Below are positions 24,704 through 33,301 of a stretch of 64,000 nt of DNA, piece by piece. The stretch is from positions 124,001-188,000 of the forward strand of contig CAVZIX010000008.1 of assembly GCA_963775395.1 (NCBI GenBank), given 5' to 3'. The notes below the pieces were generated by a model. That model saw only the letters and a list, made by a program, of their open reading frames with translations, was not told the DNA's origin and ran no database searches. Position numbers and translations under genes: made by a program. The first letter of the stretch is position 1. The number at the start of each line of letters is the position of its first letter. This DNA comes from JAIBJN01 sp963775395. GTDB taxonomy: Bacteria; Actinomycetota; Thermoleophilia; Gaiellales; Gaiellaceae.

Positions 24704-25990
24704 TCAGGCCACCGCCGAGATCAGTCCGGCTCCGACGACCACGTCCTCCTCGTACAGGACGGCGGCCTGGCCGGTCGCGACCCCGTAGGCCGGCTCGTCG
24801 AGCGCGAGGCGGAAGCCGCGCGCCGTCGCCTCCACCCAGGCGGGCGCGCTCGGCGAGCGGTGGCGAAGCTTGGCCTCGGCGCGCTCGACCGGGACGTGCA
24901 GCCGGCCTGACCGGACGGCAATCTGCGAGCGCGCGAGCGAGGCGCGCGGACCGACGACGACCGTGTTCGTCGTCGGCTCCGTGCTCAGGGCGTACAGCGG
25001 CTCGCCGGTGGCGACGCCCAGGCCGCGGCGCTGGCCCGGCGTGAAGCGCCAGAAGCCGTCGTGTCGCCCGACTTCGTGGCCGCTCTCGTCGACGATCGGG
25101 CCCTCTGCGGGGTCGAGGCCATGGCGGACGAGGAAGCTTCGGTAGTCGCCCCCGGCGAGGAAGCAGGCCTCCTGGCTCTCGGGACGGCGCGCCGCGGCGA
25201 GCCCGGCCGCGCGGGCGCGCGCCCTCGTCTCGTCCTTCGTGCGCTCTCCGAGCGGGAACCAGACGCGGTCGAGCGCGCGCGGATCGAGGCGGGCGAGCAT
25301 GTAGGACTGGTCCTTCGCGGCGTCGGCGGCACGTGCGAGGAGCAGCCGGCCGCGGTGCTCGCGGACGCGTGCGTAGTGCCCGGTGGCGAGGCGAGCCGCC
25401 CCGATGCGGCGGGCGAACGCGAGGAGCGCGGCGAAGCGGAAGCTGCCGTTGCAGCGGATGCACGGGTTGGGGGTCTCCCCTCGCCCGTAGCCGGCGACGA
25501 ACGGGGTAACGACGGCGCGGCGGAAGCCCTCGCGCAGGTCGAGCGTCACGTGCGGCGCGCCGAGCCCGTGGCACAGCTCGCGGGCGGCGACGACGGCGGC
25601 CGGCGAGCAGCACACGCGCTCGCCGTCGGGCCCGGCCGGATCGGTCCAGAGCCGCAGCGTGACGCCGACCGGCTCGTGTCCTGCGTTCTTCGCTTCGAGG
25701 AGCGCGACCGCGCTGTCGACGCCACCGCTCATCGCAACCGCAACCCGGTTCGGGCTCGGGCGCGCGGCAACCGCCGGGCCGAGGGCGTCGTGCAGCGCGT
25801 CGAGCGCGAGCGGTTCTCCCGGGATGGCGGCGGCCTCGAGCAGCGCGAGCCCGGTCACGTCGCGGCAGAGGGCTTGCGTCCCGCGGCCCTCGCCCCGCGC
25901 GGCGGCGATCCTTCCCTGCGAGACAGTGAGGGCGACCCAGGCGAGGTCGCAGTCGCGCGCGGCGTTGCCGATCAGCTCTCGCGAGGCCAT
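24704..25990 (-). CDS. mnmA: tRNA-specific 2-thiouridylase MnmA with IscU/NifU-like N-terminal extension
   Basis: MnmA puts sulfur on U34 of Lys/Glu/Gln tRNAs. From about residue 80 this 428-residue protein is standard MnmA: PP-loop VAMSGGVDSAVALL, the catalytic Cys pair in NPCIRCN and ESQEACFLAGG, and ATGHYARV. Residues 1-75 are extra: an N-A-R-D-C start, GRIAAARGEGRGTQALC, then TGLALLEAAAI, a pattern like a degenerate Fe-S scaffold (IscU/NifU) domain. I start at ATG 25990. The frame stays open 140 bases further upstream through a structured leader. The window's tRNA-Gln and tRNA-Glu belong to isoacceptor families in which MnmA modifies the U34 members. Confidence 0.9.
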   Translation of the reverse strand: MASRELIGNAARDCDLAWVALTVSQGRIAAARGEGRGTQALCRDVTGLALLEAAAIPGEPLALDALHDALGPAVAARPSPNRVAVAMSGGVDSAVALLEAKNAGHEPVGVTLRLWTDPAGPDGERVCCSPAAVVAARELCHGLGAPHVTLDLREGFRRAVVTPFVAGYGRGETPNPCIRCNGSFRFAALLAFARRIGAARLATGHYARVREHRGRLLLARAADAAKDQSYMLARLDPRALDRVWFPLGERTKDETRARARAAGLAAARRPESQEACFLAGGDYRSFLVRHGLDPAEGPIVDESGHEVGRHDGFWRFTPGQRRGLGVATGEPLYALSTEPTTNTVVVGPRASLARSQIAVRSGRLHVPVERAEAKLRHRSPSAPAWVEATARGFRLALDEPAYGVATGQAAVLYEEDVVVGAGLISAVA

Positions 25991-26160
25991 GAAATTAGTG
26001 TGCTCCACCCCGCCGATGATGCTCCGAGCGTGAGGAACCTGGCCTTGCCAGGTGGGTGCCCTACCGACCCGGGGGCCGGACTCGGGCTCCCTCTCAGTAG
26101 GTGTTGGTTCTACATGTGCGCTCAGGGCCACGCACGGGGTCGAGCACTGAGATTACTTTA
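25991..26160 (-). promoter_or_regulatory. Structured leader upstream of mnmA
   Basis: The 170 bases before mnmA hold a perfect 7-bp hairpin (ACCTGGC-CTT-GCCAGGT on the plus strand, 26037-26053) and further GC-rich arms at 26055-26090. I could not match it to a known riboswitch, T-box or SRP/6S RNA by eye. A purine-rich GGGGTGGAG lies about 12 bases before the chosen ATG and can serve as ribosome binding site. Confidence 0.35.
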
Positions 26161-26397
26161 GCGCGGCAGCCATGGCCCCGTGCCAGGCACCCGGCCGTGT
26201 CCCGGCAGACCACGTCCCGGGTCTGACCCCTGACACGTCCGCGAGGGACGTGCCCGATGGTCGGGACAGCCAAGCCCGGCCGGCCGTACGCCCGCCGGAA
26301 CCCCTGCTCAGGCGATCGATACACGGCCGGCGAAGCCACGCCCGGGGTCTGACCCCGGGTCATGGCCCGTGCGGGCGCGTCCTGTGTCCGCCGAGGA
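26161..26397. repeat. Intergenic cluster of short inverted repeats
   Basis: This non-coding stretch carries four perfect inverted repeats: GTGCC-A-GGCAC (26180-26190), GGGTC-T-GACCC (26219-26229), CACGTCC-GCGAG-GGACGTG (26234-26252) and CCCGGGGTC-T-GACCCCGGG (26341-26359). The GGGTCTGACCC core occurs twice and the CATGGCCC-GTG context also recurs. The pattern resembles REP-type palindromic elements. No gene or transposase is seen here. Confidence 0.6.
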
Positions 26398-26799
26398 CTA
26401 GTCGGAGAAGCGCCAGCGCACCGTTGCCTCGCCGGCGATGCCGAGTTGCTGGGCGAGGGCAGGCGTGAGGTCGAACGAGCGGCCGGGGTCGACCGAGCCG
26501 CGGTCGACGACCTCGGCCTCGGCGCGCCGTCCCTGGTGGTCGATGAGGAGCTTCGCACCGCACGGGAGGACGGGGTGAGCGACGCCGAACGAGTTCGGCG
26601 CGAGAGTGACGCCGCAGGCGGTCGGCTCCTCGGTCACCGGGAACGTGGCCACCTGGGCCTCCTCCCACTCGACCACCGCCTGACGCGGGGGCGGCTCGCT
26701 CGAGCCGTCGCCGACGTGGGTCAGCGCGATCGCGCCCAGCGCGCCGACGAGGGCGACACCGGCCAGTGCGGCCTGCCGCCGCGCGAGCGCCGCGTTCAT
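26398..26799 (-). CDS. RlpA-like double-psi beta-barrel exported protein
   Basis: This 133-residue protein has a membrane helix or signal anchor (about 10-30) followed by a RlpA-like double-psi beta-barrel: TACGVTLAPNSFGVAHPVLPCG, AEVVDRGSV with the catalytic-type Asp, then FDLTPALAQQLG. RlpA proteins cut or bind denuded glycan at the septum. No SPOR domain is present. The gene ends an operon with a proline-rich membrane protein and a coiled-coil protein. Confidence 0.85.
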   Translation of the reverse strand: MNAALARRQAALAGVALVGALGAIALTHVGDGSSEPPPRQAVVEWEEAQVATFPVTEEPTACGVTLAPNSFGVAHPVLPCGAKLLIDHQGRRAEAEVVDRGSVDPGRSFDLTPALAQQLGIAGEATVRWRFSD

Positions 26800-27608
26800 C
26801 AGCCGGCGCGCTCGAGCAGCTCGCCGAACGACTCGCGCACGAGGCCGTCGAATTCGGTGGGGAGCGACCCGTCAGGTGTCGCGAACTGGCGCAGGTGGAC
26901 GAAGAGGTACGACCACTCCTCGTAGCGGATCGGGTCGCGCGGAAGCTCGTCGCGGGCGCGGCGCTCGAGGTCCCAGAGATTCCAGCGCCGCGGCTGGATC
27001 GTCGCGCGCAGGCGCAGGTCGACGACGTCGGACGACGCCGCCGGGCGCACTGGCTCCGCGGCCGGTTGGAGCGGCGGCGGAGGTGTGGGCTCCGGCGGAG
27101 GCGGTGGCACGGGCCGCAGCGGTGGGCGCGGCGGAGGCGGCGGAGGCTCGGGGGCCGGCGGTGGAGGAGGCGGCGGCGGAGTCGCGACAGGCTCGGGGGC
27201 CGGGGGCTCGATGACGGGCGGAGGCGGCGGTGGAGGCTCGGAGGCGATCGGCGCGACGATGACGGGCGGCGGCGGGGCCTCGACGGCGGGCTCGGGCTCG
27301 ACGACGGGCTCGGCCTCCATGGCCTCGAAGGGCACCGGAGGAGCCTCGGCGGCGACCGGCTCTTCGACCGGAGGAAGCACGGTGATGCCTTCCTCGGCCT
27401 CCGTGGCGACGGCGCCCTCGACGACGACCTCCCGCGGCACCTCCTGGCGCCACGAAAGCCACTCGACGGACCAGGCCACGCCGAGCGCGAGAGCCATGAC
27501 GATGATGACGAGAAGCGGACGAACCTCGGCCAGCCACAGGGCCAAGGCGACGGTCAGGAGGAAGCCCGCCAGCGCGAGGAGTCGGAAGATCGAGCGCCTG
27601 TCAGGCAC
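26799..27608 (-). CDS. Proline-rich membrane protein of unknown function
   Basis: This 269-residue protein has two adjacent membrane helices (about 8-27 and 31-50), then a long Pro/Glu/Ala-rich region (about 75-200) with many runs of five or more prolines, and a compact C-terminal domain containing LRATIQPRRWNLWDLERRARDEL-type sequence. The polyproline runs make it a strong customer for EF-P. I do not recognise the C-terminal domain. It shares one base with the RlpA-like gene and is 21 bases from the coiled-coil gene. Confidence 0.6.
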   Translation of the reverse strand: MPDRRSIFRLLALAGFLLTVALALWLAEVRPLLVIIVMALALGVAWSVEWLSWRQEVPREVVVEGAVATEAEEGITVLPPVEEPVAAEAPPVPFEAMEAEPVVEPEPAVEAPPPPVIVAPIASEPPPPPPPVIEPPAPEPVATPPPPPPPPAPEPPPPPPRPPLRPVPPPPPEPTPPPPLQPAAEPVRPAASSDVVDLRLRATIQPRRWNLWDLERRARDELPRDPIRYEEWSYLFVHLRQFATPDGSLPTEFDGLVRESFGELLERAG

Positions 27609-27629
27609 GCTCCGGCGCCGGCACCCCGC

Positions 27630-28553
27630 CTACGAAGGCGCCGTGCCCTCGTCCTCGCTGGACCCCCGGGCCTCAGTCGTCTCGTGCTCGTCCTCGCCGG
27701 CCTCCTCGGCAGCGTCCTCCGGCTCCACGGTCTCCTCGGAAGCCGACGGCTCCTCGGCGACGGGCTCGTCGAGGTCCGGCGCGGACGCACCGGAGGTGCG
27801 CAGCTCGGGCTGCTGCTGCGGGCCCCGCTGCGTCGCGACCGTGGCCTCGGCCGCCCGGACGATCGCGTCGACCGCCTCGTGGATCGCGGCGTCCCCGTGG
27901 CCGGCGGCCGAGAGGAGCTGCTCCGCGCCCATGCGGGCACGCTGGACGATGACGTCGGCCTGGGCGCGCGCCCACTCGAGGGTCTGCTCGACCTCGGCCC
28001 GCGCGGAGTTCGTGAGTTCCGTGGCCTGGTGGCGCGACTGCTCGGTGAGGCGGTTGCCGCGGCTCTCGGCCTCGCGCAGCTCGGCCGTCGCGTCGCGGTT
28101 CGCCTTCGTGAGGATCTCGCGGGACTCCTTGCGCGAGGCGCTCAGGATCTCGGTCCGCTGGCGCTCGGTCTCCTGACGGATGCGCGCGATCTCGGCCTCC
28201 TGCTGCTGGAGCTCCATCTGCTTCTCGCGGATCTCCTGCTCGGCGCGGCCGACCTGCTTGGCCGCGGCGTCCTGGGCGTCGCGCTCGATCGTGTCGGCGA
28301 ACTCCGCGGCGGCGCGCACGATGTGCAGCGCGTCCATGCGCACGGCATGGCCGGAGGGCTCGGTGATGGCGCTCTTCGGAGCGGCCTGAAGCACGCGCAA
28401 GTTGGCCTGAAGAGAGGTGACGTGGCGCCGGAAGGCGTCGAAGGCCTCCTGAACCTTGGCGCGATCGAAGCCGTCCGAAGCGCTCGGAAGGTCCTCGAGG
28501 CGAGGTAGGGGTGTGAGGCCCGGCTGGACCCGACCCGGTTCTTGCGTGGACAT
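27630..28553 (-). CDS. DivIVA-like coiled-coil protein
   Basis: This 307-residue protein is dominated by coiled coil (about 75-215, rich in Gln/Glu/Arg), with an N-terminal segment including FDAFRRHVTSLQANLRVL and a long acidic, disordered tail. The layout resembles DivIVA/Wag31-like polar or septal scaffolds, though the characteristic DivIVA N-terminal motif is not clear. Next to a RlpA-like septal protein, a cell-pole or division scaffold is a reasonable inference. A promoter probably lies in the 84 bases upstream. Confidence 0.6.
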   Translation of the reverse strand: MSTQEPGRVQPGLTPLPRLEDLPSASDGFDRAKVQEAFDAFRRHVTSLQANLRVLQAAPKSAITEPSGHAVRMDALHIVRAAAEFADTIERDAQDAAAKQVGRAEQEIREKQMELQQQEAEIARIRQETERQRTEILSASRKESREILTKANRDATAELREAESRGNRLTEQSRHQATELTNSARAEVEQTLEWARAQADVIVQRARMGAEQLLSAAGHGDAAIHEAVDAIVRAAEATVATQRGPQQQPELRTSGASAPDLDEPVAEEPSASEETVEPEDAAEEAGEDEHETTEARGSSEDEGTAPS

Positions 28554-28637
28554 GTTCGCTACGCCTCCCCTCCGCGTTCTGACCGCGGGCTCGACACAAG
28601 TATGCCCTTCTTCATCGGCTGGATCGCAAGGCTTTCT

Positions 28638-30359
28638 TTAATCAGGCTTCGCACGCAGCTGAATTCCAAGCTCCCGCAACAGTTCCTGCTCCACCTCGGA
28701 CGGCGCTCCGCTCATCGGATCGACGCCCGCCTGGTTCTTCGGGAAGGCGATCATGTCGCGCAGGTTCTGCTCGCGACCGAGGGCCATGAGCATGCGCTCG
28801 ATCCCGAACGCGATGCCGCCGTGAGGCGGCGCGCCCATGGCGAGGGCGTCCAGCAGGAAGCCGAACTTGCGCCGCTGCTCCTCGGCGGAGAGCTGGAGCG
28901 CGTCGAAGACACGGGCCTGCAGCTCCTGCTCGTGGATCCGGAACGACCCCCCGCCGATCTCGATGCCGTTGACGACCAGATCGTAGGCAAGCGCGGTTGC
29001 CGCACCCGGGTCGCTCGCGACGAGCTGCTCGGAGCCTGGCGCCGGCCGCGTGAACGGGTGATGAACGGCCGTCCAGCGCGCGTCGTCCTCGTCCCACTCG
29101 AACAGCGGGAAGTCGGTGATCCAGACGAAGCGCCACGCGCTCTCGTCGATCAGCCCCAGCTCCCGGCCGAGGTGCAGGCGCAGCGCGCCGAGCACGCGGG
29201 CGGCAATCGCTGGCTCTGCGGCGGCGAAGAGCACCGTGGAGCCCGGCTCGCCGCGGAAAAGCGCGAGCTCGTCCTCGGACAGGAACTTCGCGATCGGCGA
29301 GCGGACGTCGCGGTCCTCCCCGTAGACGAGGTACGCGAGCCCTTTCGCCCCCCACTCCTTCGCGACCTCCTCCAGGCGCTCGAGCTCGGCACGCGAGAAC
29401 GCCTGTGGCACGCGGATGAAGCGCACTGCCGGGGCGTTGCCGAAGACCCCGAACTCCGAGCCGCGCGTCGCTTCGGTCGCGTCCTCGATCTCGAGCCCGA
29501 AGCGGAGGTCCGGCTTGTCGCTTCCGAAGCGGGCCTGCGCCTCGGCGTGGGTCATGCGCTCGAACGGCGTCACCAGCTCGTCGCCGATCCCCTCGCGCCA
29601 CACGGCGGCGCACATCCGCTCCATCAGCGCGAAGAGGAACTGCTGGTCGGGAAACGCCATCTCGACGTCGAGCTGCGTGATCTCCTGGACTCGGTCAGCG
29701 CGCAGGTCCTCGTCCCGGAAGCAGATGGCGATCTGGTAGTAGCGGTCGAAGCCGCCGATCACGAGCAGCTGCTTGAGGATCTGCGGCGACTGCGGCAGCG
29801 CGAAGAAGCGGCCCGGCTGGAGACGGCTCGGGACGATGAAGTCGCGCGCCCCCTCGGGCGTGGGCTTGAAGAGGATCGGCGTCTGGATGTCGAGGAAGCC
29901 TTCCGCCTCCATCTCGCGGCGGATGATCGAGACCATCTGGGCCCGCAGGGCGATGTTGCGCTGCATGCGCGGCCGCCGGAGGTCCAGCCAGCGGTAGCGC
30001 AGGCGCAGCGTCTCGTCCACGCCCTCCTCGTCGAGCTGGAATGGGAGCGCGGGCGCGCGAGAAACGATCTCGAGCTTGTCGACCTGGAGCTCGACCTCGC
30101 CCGTCGGGAGCTCCGGGTTCACGTTCTCCGGCGTTCGACGGACGACCGTCCCCTCGGCGCGCAGAACGAATTCGTTCCGCACTGCGTGCGCGGCCTCGAT
30201 CGCCTCGGGCGCGAGCTCCGGGTTGACCACGAGCTGGCAAATCCCTGCGCGGTCGCGGAGATCGACGAAGACGAGGCCCCCGTGATCGCGCCGCCCGTCC
30301 GCCCAGCCCGCCAGCGTCAGGCGCTCGCCGACGTGCTCGGGCCGGACCTCGCCGCACAT
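28638..30359 (-). CDS. aspS: Aspartate--tRNA ligase
   Basis: AspRS of the bacterial type with the GAD insert, 573 residues. It has an N-terminal OB-fold (GERLTLAGWADGRRDHGGLVFVDLRDR), motif 2 in QIAICFRDEDLRADRVQE, and motif 3 with GIAFGIERMLMALG near the end. I start at ATG 30359 (CGEVRPEHVG). A CTG about four codons earlier overlapping the hisS stop is possible because AspRS usually has a few residues before CGE. Whether it also charges tRNA-Asn is unknown. Confidence 0.95.
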   Translation of the reverse strand: MCGEVRPEHVGERLTLAGWADGRRDHGGLVFVDLRDRAGICQLVVNPELAPEAIEAAHAVRNEFVLRAEGTVVRRTPENVNPELPTGEVELQVDKLEIVSRAPALPFQLDEEGVDETLRLRYRWLDLRRPRMQRNIALRAQMVSIIRREMEAEGFLDIQTPILFKPTPEGARDFIVPSRLQPGRFFALPQSPQILKQLLVIGGFDRYYQIAICFRDEDLRADRVQEITQLDVEMAFPDQQFLFALMERMCAAVWREGIGDELVTPFERMTHAEAQARFGSDKPDLRFGLEIEDATEATRGSEFGVFGNAPAVRFIRVPQAFSRAELERLEEVAKEWGAKGLAYLVYGEDRDVRSPIAKFLSEDELALFRGEPGSTVLFAAAEPAIAARVLGALRLHLGRELGLIDESAWRFVWITDFPLFEWDEDDARWTAVHHPFTRPAPGSEQLVASDPGAATALAYDLVVNGIEIGGGSFRIHEQELQARVFDALQLSAEEQRRKFGFLLDALAMGAPPHGGIAFGIERMLMALGREQNLRDMIAFPKNQAGVDPMSGAPSEVEQELLRELGIQLRAKPD

Positions 30360-30373
30360 GAGGTCGCGCCAGG

Positions 30374-31600
30374 TCAGGCGAGCAGCTCCTCGATCTCGTC
30401 GGGCGAGCCGACCTCGACGTCTTCCCGGCCCGGGCGCCGCAGCACCTGCTCGCTCTCGGACACGACGAGCGTGCCGCGGGCCTCCAGGCGCTTCGCCTGT
30501 GTGAGCTGGCCCTTGAGCGAGCGCGAGGCGTAGTCGGTGTCGGCGCGCAGGCCGCGCTCGCGCAGAAGGCCGAGCCACGGGAGAATCTCCAGACGGCGGG
30601 AGCGGTCCTCGAACGCGATGAACAGGTCGATGCCGGCCGCGTCGGAGTCGGCGCTGCTCGACGACGCCATACGCTCGACGCCGGCGGCCCAGCCGACGCC
30701 CGGGGTCGGGTCGCCGCCGATCTCCTCGATCAGGTAGTCGTAGCGCCCGCCGGCGCAGATCGAGGCCTGCGCCGCGTCGAGGCCCTCGTTCACGAACTCG
30801 AAGACCGTGCGCGTGTAGTAGTCGAGCCCTCGCACGAGCGTCGGCACGAGCGCGTACTCGACGCCGTAGGCATCGAGGAAGGCCCGCACCTCGGAGAAGT
30901 GCTCCTCGCAGGACGGGCAGAGCGACTCGCCGATCGTCGGCGCCTCGGCGAGCACACGGCGCACGGCCTCGTTCTTCGTGTCGAAGACCCGGAGCGGGCT
31001 CACGTCGGCCCGACGGCGTGTGTCCTCGTCGAGCTCGTCGCGGCGCTCGGTGAGGAAGGCCTGCAGCCGCTCGACGTAAGCGGGCCGGCACTCGCGGTCG
31101 CCGATGGAGTTCAGCTCGAGCCGCGTGTGCGTGACCCCGGCCCGCCGCTCGATGGCCGTGAAGAGCTCGATCAACTCAGCGTCAATGGCCGGGTCGTCGG
31201 TGCCCATGGCCTCGAAGCCGATCTGCCAGAACTCGCGGTACCGCCCCTTCTGCGGCGCCGCGTATCGGAACATCGGCCCGGCGTAGTACGTCTTGACGGG
31301 CTGCGGCTCGCGGTGGAGGCCGTGCTCGAGATACGCGCGCGCGACGGCGGCCGTCCCCTCGGGTCGCAGCGTCAGGGAGCGGTCGCCGCGGTCCTCGAAC
31401 GTGTACATCTCCTTGTGCACCACGTCGGATCCGGCGCCGGACGTGCGGGCGAACAGCTCGGTGTCCTCGAACGTCGGCGTGACGATGAGGCCGTAGCCGT
31501 AGAGGTCCGCAACGTCATCTGCGGCGCGCAGCACGGCCAGGCGGCGCGGCTGCTCGGCGGGAAGGACGTCCAGCGTCCCCCGCGGCGCCTCGATCCTCAC
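30374..31600 (-). CDS. hisS: Histidine--tRNA ligase
   Basis: HisRS of 408 residues. It has the class II core with FEDTELFARTSG, motif 2 TLRPEGTAAVARAYLEHG, REFWQIGFEAMG, LDYYTRTVFEF (His-A) and GGRYDYLIEEIGG (His-B), plus a C-terminal anticodon-binding domain. The start overlaps the end of the metallo-hydrolase gene by 4 bases. The hisS-aspS pair is a common bacterial arrangement. Confidence 0.96.
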   Translation of the reverse strand: MRIEAPRGTLDVLPAEQPRRLAVLRAADDVADLYGYGLIVTPTFEDTELFARTSGAGSDVVHKEMYTFEDRGDRSLTLRPEGTAAVARAYLEHGLHREPQPVKTYYAGPMFRYAAPQKGRYREFWQIGFEAMGTDDPAIDAELIELFTAIERRAGVTHTRLELNSIGDRECRPAYVERLQAFLTERRDELDEDTRRRADVSPLRVFDTKNEAVRRVLAEAPTIGESLCPSCEEHFSEVRAFLDAYGVEYALVPTLVRGLDYYTRTVFEFVNEGLDAAQASICAGGRYDYLIEEIGGDPTPGVGWAAGVERMASSSSADSDAAGIDLFIAFEDRSRRLEILPWLGLLRERGLRADTDYASRSLKGQLTQAKRLEARGTLVVSESEQVLRRPGREDVEVGSPDEIEELLA

Positions 31601-32244
31601 GGCGCGGCGGCCCGGAGCTCGGCGAGGAACGGGTTGGTCGCGAGCTCCTGTCCTAGCGTCGTCGCCGGGCCGTGGCCGGGGTAGACGACGGTCTCGGGCG
31701 GGAGACGTTCGACGAGGAGGCGGATCGACTCGAGCAGCGTGTCCCAGTCCCCGCCCTCGCGGTCGGTGCGGCCGACGGAGCCGGCGAAGAGCACGTCCCC
31801 CGAGAAGACGCAGCCCTCGGCCGCGAAGGCGAGGTGGCCCTCCGTGTGGCCGGGCACCCTCAGCGTCGTGAAGTGGATTCCGGCGAGGTCGAGCTCCTCC
31901 GCCCCCTCGAGGAGAACCTCGGCCTGATGGCCGCGGAGGCTTGCCTCGATCCCATCCGGGATGTAGTCGCCCGGGCGCTCGAGTCGATCACGCTCGAGCG
32001 AGGGCATGTGGACGCGCGCCCCGGTCGCTTCGACCAGCTCGACGACACCTCCGATGTGATCGAGGTCGCCGTGCGTCACGAGGATGCCGACGCATCGAGC
32101 TCCGCCGAGGGCCGCTTGGATGCGCTCGAGCTCGCCCGGCCAGCCGGGATCGATGACGACCACCTCGTCCGCGCCGGGACGCCGGGCGACGTAGCAGTTG
32201 GACTGGAACGGGCCCAGGGCGAGCTGCTCGACTTCGAGGGGCAT
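31597..32244 (-). CDS. Metallo-beta-lactamase-fold hydrolase (glyoxalase II-like)
   Basis: This 215-residue MBL-fold protein resembles hydroxyacylglutathione hydrolases found next to hisS. It shows NCYVAR, THGDLDHIGG, VPGHTEGHLAF, VFSGDVLFAGSVGR and VVYPGHGPATT. The usual zinc motif HxHxDH reads HGDLDH here, so the second His is Asp, as in some related phosphodiesterase-type proteins; the other ligands are intact. The substrate is unknown. It is transcribed into hisS. Confidence 0.88.
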   Translation of the reverse strand: MPLEVEQLALGPFQSNCYVARRPGADEVVVIDPGWPGELERIQAALGGARCVGILVTHGDLDHIGGVVELVEATGARVHMPSLERDRLERPGDYIPDGIEASLRGHQAEVLLEGAEELDLAGIHFTTLRVPGHTEGHLAFAAEGCVFSGDVLFAGSVGRTDREGGDWDTLLESIRLLVERLPPETVVYPGHGPATTLGQELATNPFLAELRAAAP

Positions 32245-32289
32245 CGGGGCCGGAGTCTAGCCGCCTGCAAGAGTTAGACTGACGCTCCG

Positions 32290-32640
32290 ATGGAGACCTG
32301 GATTCTCCCGGAGATAGCCACGCCGGGTGGAAGCCGCTCGCCGGTGGTCCTCCGCAGCCAGGACGAGGCGCGGGCGGTGCTCGTGGGCCTCGATCCCGGG
32401 CAGAGGCTCGGGGATCACCAGGTCAAGGAGCACGCCTGGGTGATCGTGGTCGAAGGGTCCGTGACCTTGAGGGCCGGCGACGACGAGATCGAGGCCCCGG
32501 CGGGCACCCTCGCCCGTTTCGAGCCGGACGAGCGCCACTCCGTCAGCAGCGACGGCGGCGCGAAGATCCTCCTTCTGCTGGCCCCCTGGCCGGGCCCGGG
32601 CCACTACCGCGGCAACGAGAAGGCGAAGGCGCTCGGCTAG
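32290..32640 (+). CDS. Cupin-domain protein
   Basis: This is a 116-residue single-cupin protein. It carries the motif QVKEHAWVIVVEGSVTLRAG, with one His and Glu of cupin motif 1, then APAGTLARFEPDERHSV for motif 2 with a conserved His. It is divergent from the MBL-fold gene, 45 bases apart, and its 3' end overlaps a convergent small membrane protein gene by 4 bases. A small-molecule-binding or dioxygenase-like role is possible; the substrate is unknown. Confidence 0.82.
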   Translation: METWILPEIATPGGSRSPVVLRSQDEARAVLVGLDPGQRLGDHQVKEHAWVIVVEGSVTLRAGDDEIEAPAGTLARFEPDERHSVSSDGGAKILLLLAPWPGPGHYRGNEKAKALG

Positions 32641-33050
32641 CGCGCCTTGCGCGCGGCCTGCTCCTTCTCGTGCCTGCGCAGCAGCATGCGGTAGACGAAC
32701 AGGTCGACCATGTAGCTGAACGGCATGAAGAAGGCGAGGAGCAGGACGACGTTGAAGATCAATCCCGCGATCGTCAGGCCGTCGGCCGTGACCACGATGA
32801 ACACGGCGATCAGCGGGCCGAAGATGGCCGTCCGCTTGAGGACGCGCTGGAGGGACGGCTTCTGGATCGGCCGCCCGCGCCGGTCGACGAGGCCGGTCGG
32901 CTCCTTCTCCGCCTTGCCGTTCGCCGCGCCCTTCACCTCCGCGGCGCGCGGGCCTTCGATGACCTCCTCGCCTTCCTCGGTCTCGAGCACGTACTCGTAC
33001 TCGTGACGTTGGAGCTTCTCGCGCTTCCGGCGCTGCTTGCGGCTCGGCAC
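32637..33050 (-). CDS. Small basic membrane protein
   Basis: This 137-residue protein has a very basic N-terminus (RKQRRKREKLQR), a charged linker, two membrane helices (about 75-93 and 96-115) and a basic tail. I do not recognise the family. It is the last gene downstream of hutI and a second small membrane gene on the same strand, one base apart. Confidence 0.6.
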   Translation of the reverse strand: MPSRKQRRKREKLQRHEYEYVLETEEGEEVIEGPRAAEVKGAANGKAEKEPTGLVDRRGRPIQKPSLQRVLKRTAIFGPLIAVFIVVTADGLTIAGLIFNVVLLLAFFMPFSYMVDLFVYRMLLRRHEKEQAARKAR

Positions 33051-33051
33051 G

Positions 33052-33297
33052 CTAGAAGGCCTCCATCAGGACAGCGATGAGGACGGGCGTGCCGAGGAGC
33101 AGGACCGCCGTGACGAAGGCGACGGGGTTCCACACGAGGTCGTTGTCCTGCCGATAGCGCGACTTGCGCGGCGCTCCGTGCCCGGAGGCGGGCTCGGCGG
33201 CAGGGTCGGACCGCGGCCGTCCGGCCGTCAGGCTCCAGGCGATCAGGAGGCCGGCCAGTCCTGCGCCCACGAACGCAAGCGGAACCCACCAGCTCAC
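33052..33297 (-). CDS. Small two-helix membrane protein
   Basis: This 81-residue protein starts at GTG 33297 (WWVPLAFVGAGLAGLLIAW). It has membrane helices at about 3-20 and 58-78 with a basic loop containing RKSRYRQDNDLVWNP between them. It lies 4 bases after the hutI stop, so it is the likely tail of the hut operon. A longer upstream start would run into hutI antisense and is unlikely. Function unknown. Confidence 0.5.
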   Translation of the reverse strand: MSWWVPLAFVGAGLAGLLIAWSLTAGRPRSDPAAEPASGHGAPRKSRYRQDNDLVWNPVAFVTAVLLLGTPVLIAVLMEAF

Positions 33298-33301
33298 TGC
33301 C

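Noticed and set aside
27070..27330. Repetitive GGCGGCGGAGG-type sequence that looks like a DNA repeat
   Set aside because: It encodes the polyproline region of the membrane protein; no independent repeat element is needed.
30360..31091. Upstream extension of aspS giving an 817-residue protein
   Set aside because: It overlaps hisS in a different frame; AspRS homologues begin near residue CGEV.
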